Source: Bacteroidales bacterium
Lineage (GTDB): Bacteria; Bacteroidota; Bacteroidia; Bacteroidales; P3
Assembly (NCBI GenBank): GCA_017962665.1
Contig: JAGCUU010000018.1
Coordinates: forward strand, 1-56,984
Reading direction: 5' to 3'
Length of the DNA stretch: 56,984 nt
Shown: positions 1 through 8,269 of the stretch, piece by piece
Layout of the letters: each line of letters starts with the position of its first letter
How positions within the stretch are numbered: the stretch's first letter is position 1
Made by a program: the position numbers and the translations under genes
The notes under the pieces: model-generated
Databases searched by the model: none
What the model saw: the letters and a program-made list of their open reading frames with translations, nothing else
Told to the model about the DNA's origin: nothing

Positions 1-1290
1 GTCGAGGATGACAGACGCGGAGTGGTAGCCTATCATGCAGTGGGTCTCGTGGCTTGCAAGTTCCCACATCGTCAGCTCGCCGCTGTGGCGGAAGTGGTCA
101 AGCATGGTGAGCACGAAGTCGCGGCTGCGCTTGGGGTCGGTGAGGTTGAGCAGCGGGTGCAGGGCACGGTAGGTGTCCCAGACCGAGAAGACGGTGTACT
201 GCTCACGGCCGTTGCCAGTGAAGTCAATGTTGTAGTTGCCTGTCGAGTCCTTCATTGTGCGGTAGCATCCGTCGGCGTCGCTGTATAGGTAAGGCGAAGT
301 CATACAGTGGTAGAGTGCTGTGTAGAAGTTGGTGCGGTCTTCGCGGCTGCCGCCTTCCACCTCAAACTGGCCGAGGGCTTTCTCCCACGTGGCGGAGGCC
401 TCTTTCTTGGCTTGATTGAATGTAATTTCTTTGCCTTCACCTACGCCCAGATTCGTTCCCTCAAACAAGTTGTTCATAGCTCCTGCATCACCGGTCGCTG
501 ATATACCTACGTACAAGGTCACTTCCTTTTCGTTTTCCTGAAAGAAGACCAGCGCTTTGCAATCCTCACCTTCGATGGAATCAAGGCTTTTCACAGGATG
601 GCCGCCTTTATAGAACACCACTTCCTCAATAGGGCTGTCGGCTGCAACAGCAAAGTAGAAGTGCTGCTCTGGGTTCCAGGCTGACGAAGTGCGATAGCCG
701 CAAATAAATTTAGCCAACGGGTCTCCCTCATATTCTGGAGCGCTTTCACCCATGGCTATGCTCGAGTTGATGACCACGTCGCGGTGTTTGAGGTCTATAA
801 CTACACCTTTCCGTCCGGTGTTGGGGAAGGTGTACTTATGCAAGGCGCTGCGGCCGTGTACAGTGAGCTCGGCCATCACGCGGTTACGGTCGAGGACAAC
901 GCGGTAGTAGCCAGGCTCGGCCTTCTCGCTGCGGTGGCTGAACGAAGATTTGTAGAACTCGTAGTTGAGACTATCGGGCATATCTCCATTCTCAGCAGTA
1001 AAGGGCATAATAAGCAGGTCACCATAGTCGCTGCAGCCTGTGCCGCTGAGGTGGGTGTGGCTGAAACCATATATGGTGTCGTCAGTGTAGTGATAGCCGC
1101 TACAGCCATCCCAGCCGTCAAGACGTGTGTCGGGGCTTACTTGCACCATACCGAAAGGCAGTATTGCTCCTGGAAAGGTATGGCCGTGACCGTCGGTGCC
1201 GACAAATGGATTGACGTAATCTGTCAACGACCGCTGACAAGAGGTCACAATCGCCAACAAGACAGAGATCAACAAAAATGTCTTTTTCAT
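1..1290 (-). CDS. GH92 family alpha-mannosidase lipoprotein, 3' end cut by window edge
   Basis: Reading from the ATG at 1290, the frame stays open to base 1 (430 codons), so the C-terminal part lies outside the window. It begins with a lipoprotein signal (hydrophobic stretch, then VTSC with Cys18). The GH92 N-terminal signatures follow: NPFVGTDGHGHTFPGA, PFGMVQVSPDTR, GYHYTDDTIYGFSHTHLSG. GH92 enzymes are calcium-dependent exo-acting alpha-mannosidases that trim host N-glycans or yeast mannan; a lipid anchor would place it on the periplasmic side of a membrane or on the cell surface. It lies 60 bp downstream of a ROK sugar kinase on the same strand, which fits a mannoside-use pair. The family is clear; the linkage specificity cannot be read from the sequence. 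Confidence 0.93.
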   Translation of the reverse strand, partial: MKKTFLLISVLLAIVTSCQRSLTDYVNPFVGTDGHGHTFPGAILPFGMVQVSPDTRLDGWDGCSGYHYTDDTIYGFSHTHLSGTGCSDYGDLLIMPFTAENGDMPDSLNYEFYKSSFSHRSEKAEPGYYRVVLDRNRVMAELTVHGRSALHKYTFPNTGRKGVVIDLKHRDVVINSSIAMGESAPEYEGDPLAKFICGYRTSSAWNPEQHFYFAVAADSPIEEVVFYKGGHPVKSLDSIEGEDCKALVFFQENEKEVTLYVGISATGDAGAMNNLFEGTNLGVGEGKEITFNQAKKEASATWEKALGQFEVEGGSREDRTNFYTALYHCMTSPYLYSDADGCYRTMKDSTGNYNIDFTGNGREQYTVFSVWDTYRALHPLLNLTDPKRSRDFVLTMLDHFRHSGELTMWELASHETHCMIGYHSASVILD

Positions 1291-1350
1291 AACTATTTAT
1301 TGATTATTCTAGATTATCCAGTCTTTATAGAGACTTATTTCCTAGAAACA

Positions 1351-2283
1351 CTATTTACAGGATTTCATTTTTATCAATGCTGCAGCTCCAAGAATGGCCA
1401 CCTCGTTGGCTTTGAGCTGCGACATGCGTATCTGGCAGCTGCCAGCGTAGATGTTGAGCAGGTATTTGTCGAAAGCTTTCTGAAGGGGTTTCAGCAGTGG
1501 GTCGCCAACCTTTGTGGGACCACCCATCAGGAATATAGCCTGTGGAGCCGAAAAGGTGACACTATTGGCCATCGCCAGTCCCAGTTGGTCAGCCACTGTC
1601 TCCCATGTCTTGATGGCTGTGGGATCCCCCTGGTTGGCGAGGTCGCCAATCAGCTTGCTGCTCACCTCGTCAGATACAGGAATACCTTTCAATTCGCAGT
1701 AGGTCTGCACGATGCCGCGAGCCGAGGTATAGGTCTCGAGGCAGCCTTTGCGGCCGCAGCTGCATTGGCGTCCGTTGGGTATGAGTATGTTGTGTCCCAG
1801 TTCGCCGGCGCCGCCGGTGCTGCCGTGAACGAGCTTGCCGTCGAGAACGATGCCACTGCCCACGCCTGTACCAAGGGTGAACATGATGAAGTTGTCAAGG
1901 TCCTTGGCTCCGCCATATACCATCTCGCCGTATGCGGCGGCATTAGCGTCGTTACTGAGCACAACAGGGACATCCATGTACTTGTGCATCTCCTTTTCAA
2001 AGTTCAGCACCCCTTTGATGGTTAGATTCGGTGCGTTGTCGACACAGCCCGTGTAAAAATTGCCGTTAGGGGCACCGATACCGATACCTTCAATAGTGTC
2101 CACACCGTTGTCTTTCATCAACTTGCCAATACATTCCATGATGTCATGGATATAGGGTTCCAACTCTGTATATACATTTGTCGGGATATTGCTACGGGCT
2201 ATGATTGTGCCGTCGTTGCGGACAAGTCCCATGTCGGTGTTCGTGCCACCGATGTCAATTCCGATCGAATATGTGTGTGTCAT
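1351..2283 (-). CDS. ROK family sugar kinase
   Basis: A 310-residue protein with the ROK layout: N-terminal phosphate-binding IGIDIGGTNTD, a second ATP-site glycine motif GTGVGSGIVLDG near the middle, and the zinc-binding ROK signature GELGHNILIPNG followed by CSCGRKGC. ROK kinases phosphorylate glucose, mannose, N-acetylmannosamine or related sugars in the cytoplasm. The length matches bacterial glucokinase/mannokinase members. The gene sits directly upstream of the GH92 mannosidase, so mannose is a reasonable substrate, but that is inference from context. It follows an unknown gene by 33 bp and is probably cotranscribed with it. Confidence 0.92.
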   Translation of the reverse strand: MTHTYSIGIDIGGTNTDMGLVRNDGTIIARSNIPTNVYTELEPYIHDIMECIGKLMKDNGVDTIEGIGIGAPNGNFYTGCVDNAPNLTIKGVLNFEKEMHKYMDVPVVLSNDANAAAYGEMVYGGAKDLDNFIMFTLGTGVGSGIVLDGKLVHGSTGGAGELGHNILIPNGRQCSCGRKGCLETYTSARGIVQTYCELKGIPVSDEVSSKLIGDLANQGDPTAIKTWETVADQLGLAMANSVTFSAPQAIFLMGGPTKVGDPLLKPLQKAFDKYLLNIYAGSCQIRMSQLKANEVAILGAAALIKMKSCK

Positions 2284-2316
2284 TGGTTTGAATGTTAATA
2301 ATATACTTAAAAAAAC

Positions 2317-3297
2317 TTATGAGTTTAATTCTAACAGTTCTGAATAATCGCCATCTTCATTCCATTTGAAGAAGAGTGAATAGTGGATGTCGTATTGTTC
2401 AGTGCCTTCATGGTCCTCGTAGCTGTCGGAATAGGAGAAAGTGATGTTGCCTCCCCGTTTGAGGACACGCTTCTCCTTTCCATAACGGAATGAGATTTCA
2501 TCATCTGTAATTTCGGTGATGTGGAGGCCAATGAATCCTTCATAAATCAGGTTGCCCGTCCTGGCCTGAATCACCTCGCAGATATGCTCGTCGTATTCGT
2601 TCATCAGCGACCATCCTTTTTTGCTCCAGGCAACCCATAGTTTAATATCGGTGGCTTCACCCTGTTTGACATTCCAATGAATTCTTTCACGGCATTGGTC
2701 GGCATCTGTTATCAATACGTAAGCGGCATCGGGGTCAAGATTGTTGCGGAGCGCTGCACCAGCCTCCTCCCAGCCTTGCTCGGGGTTGTCTTGGCAAAGA
2801 GCTTTTTGTGCCTCTATTGTGGCCTCATTGAGTTTGTCCCAATCTCTTTCACGTTCATAAGATGCAGTGGAAAGAACAACAACCGTCTTTTTTGACAAGA
2901 GATTGTATGTGCTGAGAAAATCTTCAGGGATATATAGTCCAGGGTTAAGCGATTTCAAGTCAGCAACCAATCCCGTCATTGAAGCTCCTGTAGGTTGTTT
3001 TGCATCTATGCCGTCAATGTTTTTATGGAAAAATTCACGCCATAAACCATCTTCATCATTGATGCAGTTGCGGCAGAACATCATCACAGGGGATTCCGTT
3101 TGCACTGTTGCCCATAGTTTTTTGGGCTGGTCCCATTTTTCTGCCTCAAGCGAGGATGCTGTTTTGGTGAAATCTGCCACGGTTTGCTCGGCGTCGTCGC
3201 CCTTGGTGACAAGTGCCATAACCCAGTAATCGGTTTTAACACATGCGGCTCTTGCGTTGCCGTTGGACGGATTGAATGCCTTTCCTATAATTTCCAT
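2317..3297 (-). CDS. conserved-looking hypothetical cytoplasmic protein
   Basis: A 326-residue soluble protein with no signal peptide or membrane segment. I do not recognise the family. It is acidic and rich in Trp and Asp/Glu. The N-terminal third contains FCRNCINDEDGLW. The C-terminal 80 residues are strand-rich (GLHITEITDDEISFRYG, then a KRGGNITFSYSDSYEDHEG stretch), suggesting a small beta domain. The ATG at 3297 follows the upstream T9SS-cargo gene by 24 bp, and the gene precedes the ROK kinase by 33 bp, so it looks like the fourth gene of the phoH-ispE operon. No catalytic motif is visible, and the cytoplasmic location is inferred only from the missing signal. Confidence 0.75.
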   Translation of the reverse strand: MEIIGKAFNPSNGNARAACVKTDYWVMALVTKGDDAEQTVADFTKTASSLEAEKWDQPKKLWATVQTESPVMMFCRNCINDEDGLWREFFHKNIDGIDAKQPTGASMTGLVADLKSLNPGLYIPEDFLSTYNLLSKKTVVVLSTASYERERDWDKLNEATIEAQKALCQDNPEQGWEEAGAALRNNLDPDAAYVLITDADQCRERIHWNVKQGEATDIKLWVAWSKKGWSLMNEYDEHICEVIQARTGNLIYEGFIGLHITEITDDEISFRYGKEKRVLKRGGNITFSYSDSYEDHEGTEQYDIHYSLFFKWNEDGDYSELLELNS

Positions 3298-3321
3298 AGT
3301 TACTTGGTTATTAAATTAATA

Positions 3322-4557
3322 CTATTTTTTTATTATCTTACCTACCTTTTTGTTGTCAACAAGTGCGATGTAAGTGCCATGTTGCAACCCAGACACATCA
3401 ATGCTCTCTGCCCCAAGACATTTGTGGGTTAAAACTATCCTGCCCTGCATGTCGACAAGCTGAAGGTTACCACAGGCATTTATGCAGACAATATCGCTTG
3501 CAGGGTTGGGAAATATAACGACACCACTGTTTTCAGCGGTCATAATACCCTGAGGATCTCCCGATATACCGCTGGTGACATTGACACTATAAACCTTTTG
3601 TGTAATGCCATCTTCGGCAGTGACAGTAAGGGTGATTTTGACGGTTGTATCGTCAATGGCAGCAATAGACTTTTCTACTGTGGCGTCAACTACCTCGGTG
3701 GTGTAGTCGATATTGTTTGTACTAAAGTTGGAAATGTCGTCGACATGAATATTGTAGTTGAAGATTCCTTTCTCGAAATTAGGAATAGAAACGCCATTGA
3801 CAGTAATATCCGTAAGCCAGGCACTGTAAATAAATTCAATGTCGTCAATCGAGAGCGAGTCGTTGGCACTTCCTGAACCGGCAACGTAATTAGTAGTCAT
3901 ATTGATCAGTATGTATGCTGCCGTAGAACTGCCATCATACACAAACGGCACCTTTATCTGTCGCCATTCCATAGTCGAAGCTGACGACGTTGTGCGTGTA
4001 AACCGAGCCACCGCACGTCCTTTATAAAACGACGGTGTACTCTCATCGTTGGGCGAGATGAAGTCTCGTTCACCGTGAATGATTGCACCTACCTGAGCCT
4101 CCGATGAGCCGCTTGAAGCATAAAAGCTAACCCATAAATACATCGAGTCTGGTGTCGCAGTAAAAGGCTGACAATGCTCGCTGTTGCTTCTCTGAGTATA
4201 GTTGTAGTTCTCGCTGCTACTCGCCGACATCGCGCCGGCATGCACGCGTCCTGTAGTCATATTGCCGTTGGCTTTGACCCCTAATATAGACTTGGTGTAT
4301 ATCGTAAGATAATAGCTACCACTGCCACCAGGGCGATGGCCTGCCCGACGGTAATGGTGGTTTGACGAAGCCAATGACGCATAAGTACCGTCACTCGACG
4401 AGAATGTGTTCCAATGTGTTGGTTCCGATGTGATGTCTCCATCCCATTGTTCAAATCCTGGATTTGGCAACTGGAAAACACCTTGGGCATTCAAATTGAT
4501 AATTGATAATTGAAAATTGAAAATCAGAGCTGCAATAAAGATAGTGATTTTTCTCAT
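3322..4557 (-). CDS. PCMD-domain secreted protein with T9SS type A sorting domain
   Basis: A 411-residue exported protein. Residues 1-25 form a signal peptide whose core (FNFQLSIINLN) is encoded by a heptanucleotide repeat (4494-4521). Residues about 30-235 resemble the PCMD domain of Bacteroidota surface proteins: the opening PNPGFEQWDG, a hydrophilic beta-rich body, and the closing SLSIDDIEFIY. A short Ig/cadherin-like segment follows (about 240-325). The last 75 residues are a type A C-terminal sorting domain (FPNPASD, then VDMQGRIV, then GTYIALVDNKKVGKIIKK), which directs passage through the outer membrane by T9SS. PCMD ('putative carbohydrate metabolism domain') has no proven activity. 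The gene is 3 bp upstream of the ispE coordinates in a housekeeping operon, an odd place for a cargo gene. Confidence 0.85.
   Translation of the reverse strand: MRKITIFIAALIFNFQLSIINLNAQGVFQLPNPGFEQWDGDITSEPTHWNTFSSSDGTYASLASSNHHYRRAGHRPGGSGSYYLTIYTKSILGVKANGNMTTGRVHAGAMSASSSENYNYTQRSNSEHCQPFTATPDSMYLWVSFYASSGSSEAQVGAIIHGERDFISPNDESTPSFYKGRAVARFTRTTSSASTMEWRQIKVPFVYDGSSTAAYILINMTTNYVAGSGSANDSLSIDDIEFIYSAWLTDITVNGVSIPNFEKGIFNYNIHVDDISNFSTNNIDYTTEVVDATVEKSIAAIDDTTVKITLTVTAEDGITQKVYSVNVTSGISGDPQGIMTAENSGVVIFPNPASDIVCINACGNLQLVDMQGRIVLTHKCLGAESIDVSGLQHGTYIALVDNKKVGKIIKK
4494..4521. repeat. heptanucleotide tandem repeat (AATTGAT/AATTGAA), four units, inside a signal peptide
   Basis: Four consecutive 7-bp units read AATTGAT, AATTGAT, AATTGAA, AATTGAA on the plus strand. 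On the minus strand they encode the hydrophobic core of the PCMD protein's signal peptide. Related AATTGAnA-type units lie between genes at 17267-17302. Confidence 0.9.
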
Positions 4558-4560
4558 AAG

Positions 4561-5394
4561 CTATAGATTGAAAGTGTAAACATTACAGTTGGCGTTAAAG
4601 TTGATGTTGGTGTCCTGATTGTTGTCAAATATACCATAGATGGTGGCACCCGAACCGCTCATTGCTGCATAGAGGGCATTGTTTGCATATAGTATTTCCT
4701 TGATTTCTTCCAGGCGGGGATGTTTCCTGAAGACAGTCTCTTCGAAGTCATTGATAATAAGACTCTTCCATTCGGTTATAGGTCTTTTGACTGCTTTTGT
4801 CAGATCGCAGGGCAATAGGTCGCTGCGACGCTCCCGTGGTAAGATTCCACCGTATGCTTCGGCTGTGCTTACAGCCTCGTCAGGCTTTACCATCAGCAGT
4901 TTGTATCCCTTCAGAGGGTTGAAGCCGAGTGGTGTAAGTTTGTCGCCGATACCGGTGGCGTAGGCGGGTTCGTTGTCAATAAAGAAAGCACAGTCGGCGC
5001 CGAGTTTTGCAGCAAGAGAACACAACTGGTTGGCATTAAAGCCAAGATCGTATATCTCGTTAAGCATCCTTAGTGTGAAAGCAGCGTCGCTGCTGCCGCC
5101 ACCGAGCCCCGCACCGAAAGGGATATGCTTGTGCAAATGTATTTCCACGTCAGGCAAGCGGCTGGCACATTCGTGTTTTAACAGGCGAAAAGCTTTTACT
5201 ACGATATTATCCTCAGCGTTGCAACCTATAGCAATGCCTGTCTGCGAGAAACTGAAGTTCTCGGCAGGGTTGATTTCCAGTTCATCACATAGCGGCACCG
5301 GCAAGAAGACCGTCTCAAGGTCATGGTAGCCGTCCTCTCGACGGCGCATCACGTGAAGGCCTAAGTTTATCTTGCAGTTGGGACGGGTTAACAT
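4561..5394 (-). CDS. ispE: 4-diphosphocytidyl-2-C-methyl-D-erythritol kinase
   Basis: A 277-residue GHMP kinase of the non-mevalonate isoprenoid pathway, phosphorylating CDP-methylerythritol at the 2-position. Visible signatures are the N-terminal KINLGLHVMRRREDGYHDLETVF and the GHMP ATP loop IPFGAGLGGGSSDAA at residues 91-105. The C-terminal MSGSGATIYGIF is motif 3 of the family. The length is usual for IspE. The gene lies 11 bp downstream of phoH and 3 bp upstream of the PCMD gene on the same strand. The ATG at 5394 opens directly onto the conserved N-terminus, so the start is secure. Confidence 0.97.
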   Translation of the reverse strand: MLTRPNCKINLGLHVMRRREDGYHDLETVFLPVPLCDELEINPAENFSFSQTGIAIGCNAEDNIVVKAFRLLKHECASRLPDVEIHLHKHIPFGAGLGGGSSDAAFTLRMLNEIYDLGFNANQLCSLAAKLGADCAFFIDNEPAYATGIGDKLTPLGFNPLKGYKLLMVKPDEAVSTAEAYGGILPRERRSDLLPCDLTKAVKRPITEWKSLIINDFEETVFRKHPRLEEIKEILYANNALYAAMSGSGATIYGIFDNNQDTNINFNANCNVYTFNL

Positions 5395-5405
5395 GGTGGT
5401 TCCGA

Positions 5406-6356
5406 TTATTGTTGTTCAGTTTCGTATGCTTTGATTATCCGAGTGACGAGACGATGGCGAATTACGTCACTGTTGTCAAGCTCTATGACGGCAATACCAT
5501 CTATGCCTCCGAGTATTCGTGTCGCGTGTACCAAGCCTGACTGCTGGTTGCGAGGCAAGTCTATCTGTGTGATGTCGCCTGTGATAATGAACTTTGCATT
5601 GCGTCCCATACGGGTAAGGAACATCTTCAGCTGCGAACTGGTTGCATTCTGTGCCTCGTCGAGAATAACATAGGCGTTGTCGAGTGTTCGTCCACGCATA
5701 AAGGCAAGCGGAGCGATCTCAATAGTGTTGTCTTCCCAGTAGGAAAGCAGTTTCTGCTGAGGTATCATGTCGCGTAACGCATCATATAGCGGCTGCAGAT
5801 ACGGGTCGAGCTTGTCACGAAGATCACCGGGCAGAAAACCAAGGTTTTCTCCAGCTTCCACGGCAGGCCTAGTCAAGATAATACGACGTATTTCCTTGTT
5901 CTTCAACGCACGTACAGCGAGGGCTACGGCAGTATAAGTTTTTCCTGTTCCAGCAGGGCCGATGGCAAAAACCATATCGTTGTTTTTTACCGACTCCACG
6001 AGACGTTGCTGATTTGGTGTGCGTGCCTTGATAAGCAGACCGTCGCGACCGTGAACAAGTATTTCATCGCTCATTTCAGACTCAGGACCACTTCCATTCT
6101 CCATTATCTGCATGATAGCATTCTCGTTGATACGGCCGAACTTTTCGTAATAGGTAATCATAGCATTCAGCTTAGCTTCGAATGCTTCGGTTTCATCTTC
6201 TGCACCAATCACTTTAAGCATTTCGCCTCTCACTATCAGTTTCAACTTCGGGAACAACATCCGTACAAAATCAAGCATACGCTCGTTGGTTCCCCAAAAG
6301 CGCGTGTAATCAATTTCTTCAAGTGAAATAATCTTCTCTATTCCTTTGTCCTCCAT
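5406..6356 (-). CDS. phoH: PhoH-like ATPase
   Basis: A PhoH/YbeZ-type P-loop ATPase of 316 residues. The Walker A GPAGTGKT is at residues 133-140; TRPAVEAGENLGFLPGDL and the Walker B VILDEAQNA follow. These proteins are linked to RNA metabolism and ribosome maturation (often beside YbeY), acting in the cytoplasm. A longer reading from a TTG at 6368 is possible, but the ATG at 6356 is preferred: the -7 box on this strand is at 6382-6389, so transcription should begin only about 7-10 bases before 6368, and MED is a normal N-terminus. It is the first gene of the minus-strand operon leading into ispE. Confidence 0.95.
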   Translation of the reverse strand: MEDKGIEKIISLEEIDYTRFWGTNERMLDFVRMLFPKLKLIVRGEMLKVIGAEDETEAFEAKLNAMITYYEKFGRINENAIMQIMENGSGPESEMSDEILVHGRDGLLIKARTPNQQRLVESVKNNDMVFAIGPAGTGKTYTAVALAVRALKNKEIRRIILTRPAVEAGENLGFLPGDLRDKLDPYLQPLYDALRDMIPQQKLLSYWEDNTIEIAPLAFMRGRTLDNAYVILDEAQNATSSQLKMFLTRMGRNAKFIITGDITQIDLPRNQQSGLVHATRILGGIDGIAVIELDNSDVIRHRLVTRIIKAYETEQQ

Positions 6357-6381
6357 ATAAAAATGCAATCTTTTCAGATTG

Positions 6382-6389
6382 CAAATTTA
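6382..6389 (-). promoter_or_regulatory. Bacteroidota -7 box for phoH operon
   Basis: Reverse-strand TAAATTTG matches TAnnTTTG and lies about 26 bases before the chosen phoH ATG. No TTTG -33 box is evident. Confidence 0.6.
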
Positions 6390-6523
6390 CGCATATTTTC
6401 TGAATTATCAGGTTTTGTTTAATTATTCTATGGAATTATTTTCAGTAGGAGTGCCAATATTGTCCGTTGTATTGGAGTTACAATAAAAAAAATTGTCTGT
6501 CGTTATGTGAAAAAACAAAGACA

Positions 6524-7027
6524 ATGGAGAAATTGGCAGTTAACAAGTCGGCATCCAGACCATTAATTGACAAAATATCAGACCTCTTTTCCGGCCTTGT
6601 GCTTGTCGCCTGTGTGGTGATGACAGCATACGTTACTATAAAGATATTTTTCTTTGAAGACGGTGATCCGTTTGCGGGGATGGTTGCGTTGGCAGCAACC
6701 TTGTTTTGCGGCTATATGAGTCTATTTTTTTTCGACAACTATATGCGCTGCAATTATGCTGTTGAAACAATCTCTGTTCAAGACGGGGATCTCGTCATTG
6801 AGTGTACAAAAAGCTTGTTGCGCAAATTCAAAAGAATACCCCTGTCGTCAATACACAGTGTTGAAATGTACGATGGTACCCACGCATTCAGAATATCCCT
6901 CCCCGACAAATTAAGAGTCCGTTATGGCGATGGTCGCCGCTATCGGTTTGGAATTGATATGTCAGACAAAAAGCGCAAGGCTTTGGCAAACAAGATTATG
7001 GACATTTGCCACAAGTGGTCGTCATAG
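6524..7027 (+). CDS. small membrane protein with PH-like C-terminal half
   Basis: I chose the ATG at 6524 (MEKLAVNKSA), giving 167 residues; an ATG at 6467 would add a Cys/Lys-rich extension. Two hydrophobic segments (about 16-40 and 50-72) form a helical hairpin. The cytoplasmic C-terminal half is strand-rich and ends in a helix (DKKRKALANKIMDICHKW), the outline of a bacterial PH-like domain as in STM3941-type proteins. No function is assigned. The gene stands alone on the plus strand: phoH is divergent upstream and a hypothetical gene converges 21 bp downstream. The stop is TAG, which matters for interpreting the TAG inside pepD. Confidence 0.7.
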   Translation: MEKLAVNKSASRPLIDKISDLFSGLVLVACVVMTAYVTIKIFFFEDGDPFAGMVALAATLFCGYMSLFFFDNYMRCNYAVETISVQDGDLVIECTKSLLRKFKRIPLSSIHSVEMYDGTHAFRISLPDKLRVRYGDGRRYRFGIDMSDKKRKALANKIMDICHKWSS

Positions 7028-7048
7028 TGGCAAACATATCGTTTTTGT

Positions 7049-7729
7049 TTATCGGCAGAATGTTCTATTGTTGAATTTCTCAAAAAGGTTCATATCCAAC
7101 CATTCGTTCACTTTGAAATCGCCATATAATGCGATGAATTCACTCATGTCAAGCAATGTTGGGAACATCTGTATCGAGGTAAGTCCAATTGAGCTGAAAT
7201 CAACTGTCTTTGCATCAGCAAGAGTGATTCCGGCATCCTGTAGGTAGAGGAATTCTCGCTTAAGCGCCATAGCGTTATAGACGATGGTTTCATATATTTC
7301 CTCACGATGGTCTTCGTGGTAGCAAGGGAGGCTGAATATCTCCATTTCATCAGAATTCGCTCCATTTTCAACCTTGAATGTTACGTTGATACCCATAAGC
7401 ATATCATCGTCATATTCCATCAAACCTGTCCGCAAATGAGATAGTTCGTGGCCGGCACGAAACAGAGGCTGCAGTTCAACAAGTGACTGCCAATAGTCGC
7501 GGTTTTCCGTTCCAATACTCTCGCACAACACATCTATCATGCTGTGGCAATAATTCATTGCCTGCTGTCGTGCCGCCAATGGGTCGGCATCATTGTTGAA
7601 TAATCTACTGTCAAAGTATGTTTTTTCTCGTTTCGCTTCCAGATAGTCGCCAATTGAGCAGTTCTCTTTTTCAAAAGGAGACTTCCATAGGCGAGTGGTG
7701 ACGATGTATGTAAAATGTGATACATCCAT
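7049..7729 (-). CDS. hypothetical protein, last gene of the HTH-WG cassette
   Basis: A 226-residue soluble protein that I do not recognise. No signal peptide or membrane helix is visible. It is rich in acidic residues and Met, and it contains an HELSHLRTG segment; this resembles a metal-binding HExxH only partly (HELSH has His-Glu-x-x-His), so a metalloprotease reading is possible but unsupported by other conserved residues. It lies 21 bp downstream of the short WG-repeat gene and is probably translated from the same message. Its job is likely tied to that cassette. Confidence 0.68.
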   Translation of the reverse strand: MDVSHFTYIVTTRLWKSPFEKENCSIGDYLEAKREKTYFDSRLFNNDADPLAARQQAMNYCHSMIDVLCESIGTENRDYWQSLVELQPLFRAGHELSHLRTGLMEYDDDMLMGINVTFKVENGANSDEMEIFSLPCYHEDHREEIYETIVYNAMALKREFLYLQDAGITLADAKTVDFSSIGLTSIQMFPTLLDMSEFIALYGDFKVNEWLDMNLFEKFNNRTFCR

Positions 7730-7750
7730 AGATTTGTTAGTCTTTAAATG

Positions 7751-8266
7751 TTACATCTCACATTCGTCGCTTAATTTTCGAGGAGTAGGATGATACCCAA
7801 AATTTCTATTTTTGGCTGATTCCAATAAATTTAAAAAGGGATCATCATAGGTGCCAAATTTATCAATACTTGTATCTATCCCATTTATCGTCACATGTGC
7901 ATATCCGCCGACAAAATCACTTGCATTTGTGAAGATGGCGCCTATCACAGGATCGCCATTTTCGTCAATATATCCCCATAAAGGCTTTCTGCCATACCCA
8001 ATATAGACGGCTGCACGTCCTTCGGAAAAAGGCCTTGCGTCAATGTAGCGTGGCGTCATAATCCATTTGCCAGTTTCACTGCAATATCCATACCTACATT
8101 TCTCGCCTTCACCAACACTCAATAAAACTATTCCATCTCTAATATCTATTATTTTAAAAGGTATGTGCTCTTTGTTTATATTATCAATTATCTGATACTC
8201 ACCATTGTTTTTAATGAGTTTAAGTGTAGAGTATTCTTTCACTAATACTTGATCGATATTGTCCAT
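7751..8266 (-). CDS. short WG-repeat protein
   Basis: A 171-residue protein carrying two clear WG (KWG-type) repeats: KCRYGYCSETGKWIMTPRY and KPLWGYIDENGDPVIGAIF, each with the Gly-Tyr-hydrophobic, turn, Gly-Lys, x-V/I-I-x-P-x-F/Y pattern. WG repeats are beta-rich modules of unknown ligand. The protein has no signal peptide, so it is probably cytoplasmic. The start at 8266 is only 3 bp past the stop of the upstream HTH-WG gene, which implies translational coupling. It may partner with, or have split from, the larger WG protein. Confidence 0.78.
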   Translation of the reverse strand: MDNIDQVLVKEYSTLKLIKNNGEYQIIDNINKEHIPFKIIDIRDGIVLLSVGEGEKCRYGYCSETGKWIMTPRYIDARPFSEGRAAVYIGYGRKPLWGYIDENGDPVIGAIFTNASDFVGGYAHVTINGIDTSIDKFGTYDDPFLNLLESAKNRNFGYHPTPRKLSDECEM

Positions 8267-8269
8267 ATT

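Noticed and set aside
784-2025. 413-codon open frame on the plus strand
   Set aside because: It lies opposite GH92 and ROK coding sequence, both with strong family motifs, and spans their intergenic gap; a shadow frame.
7500-7510. HELSH in the 226-residue protein as a metalloprotease site
   Set aside because: The coordinates are only approximate, and no signal peptide, third ligand or other protease feature supports it; one short motif can arise by chance.
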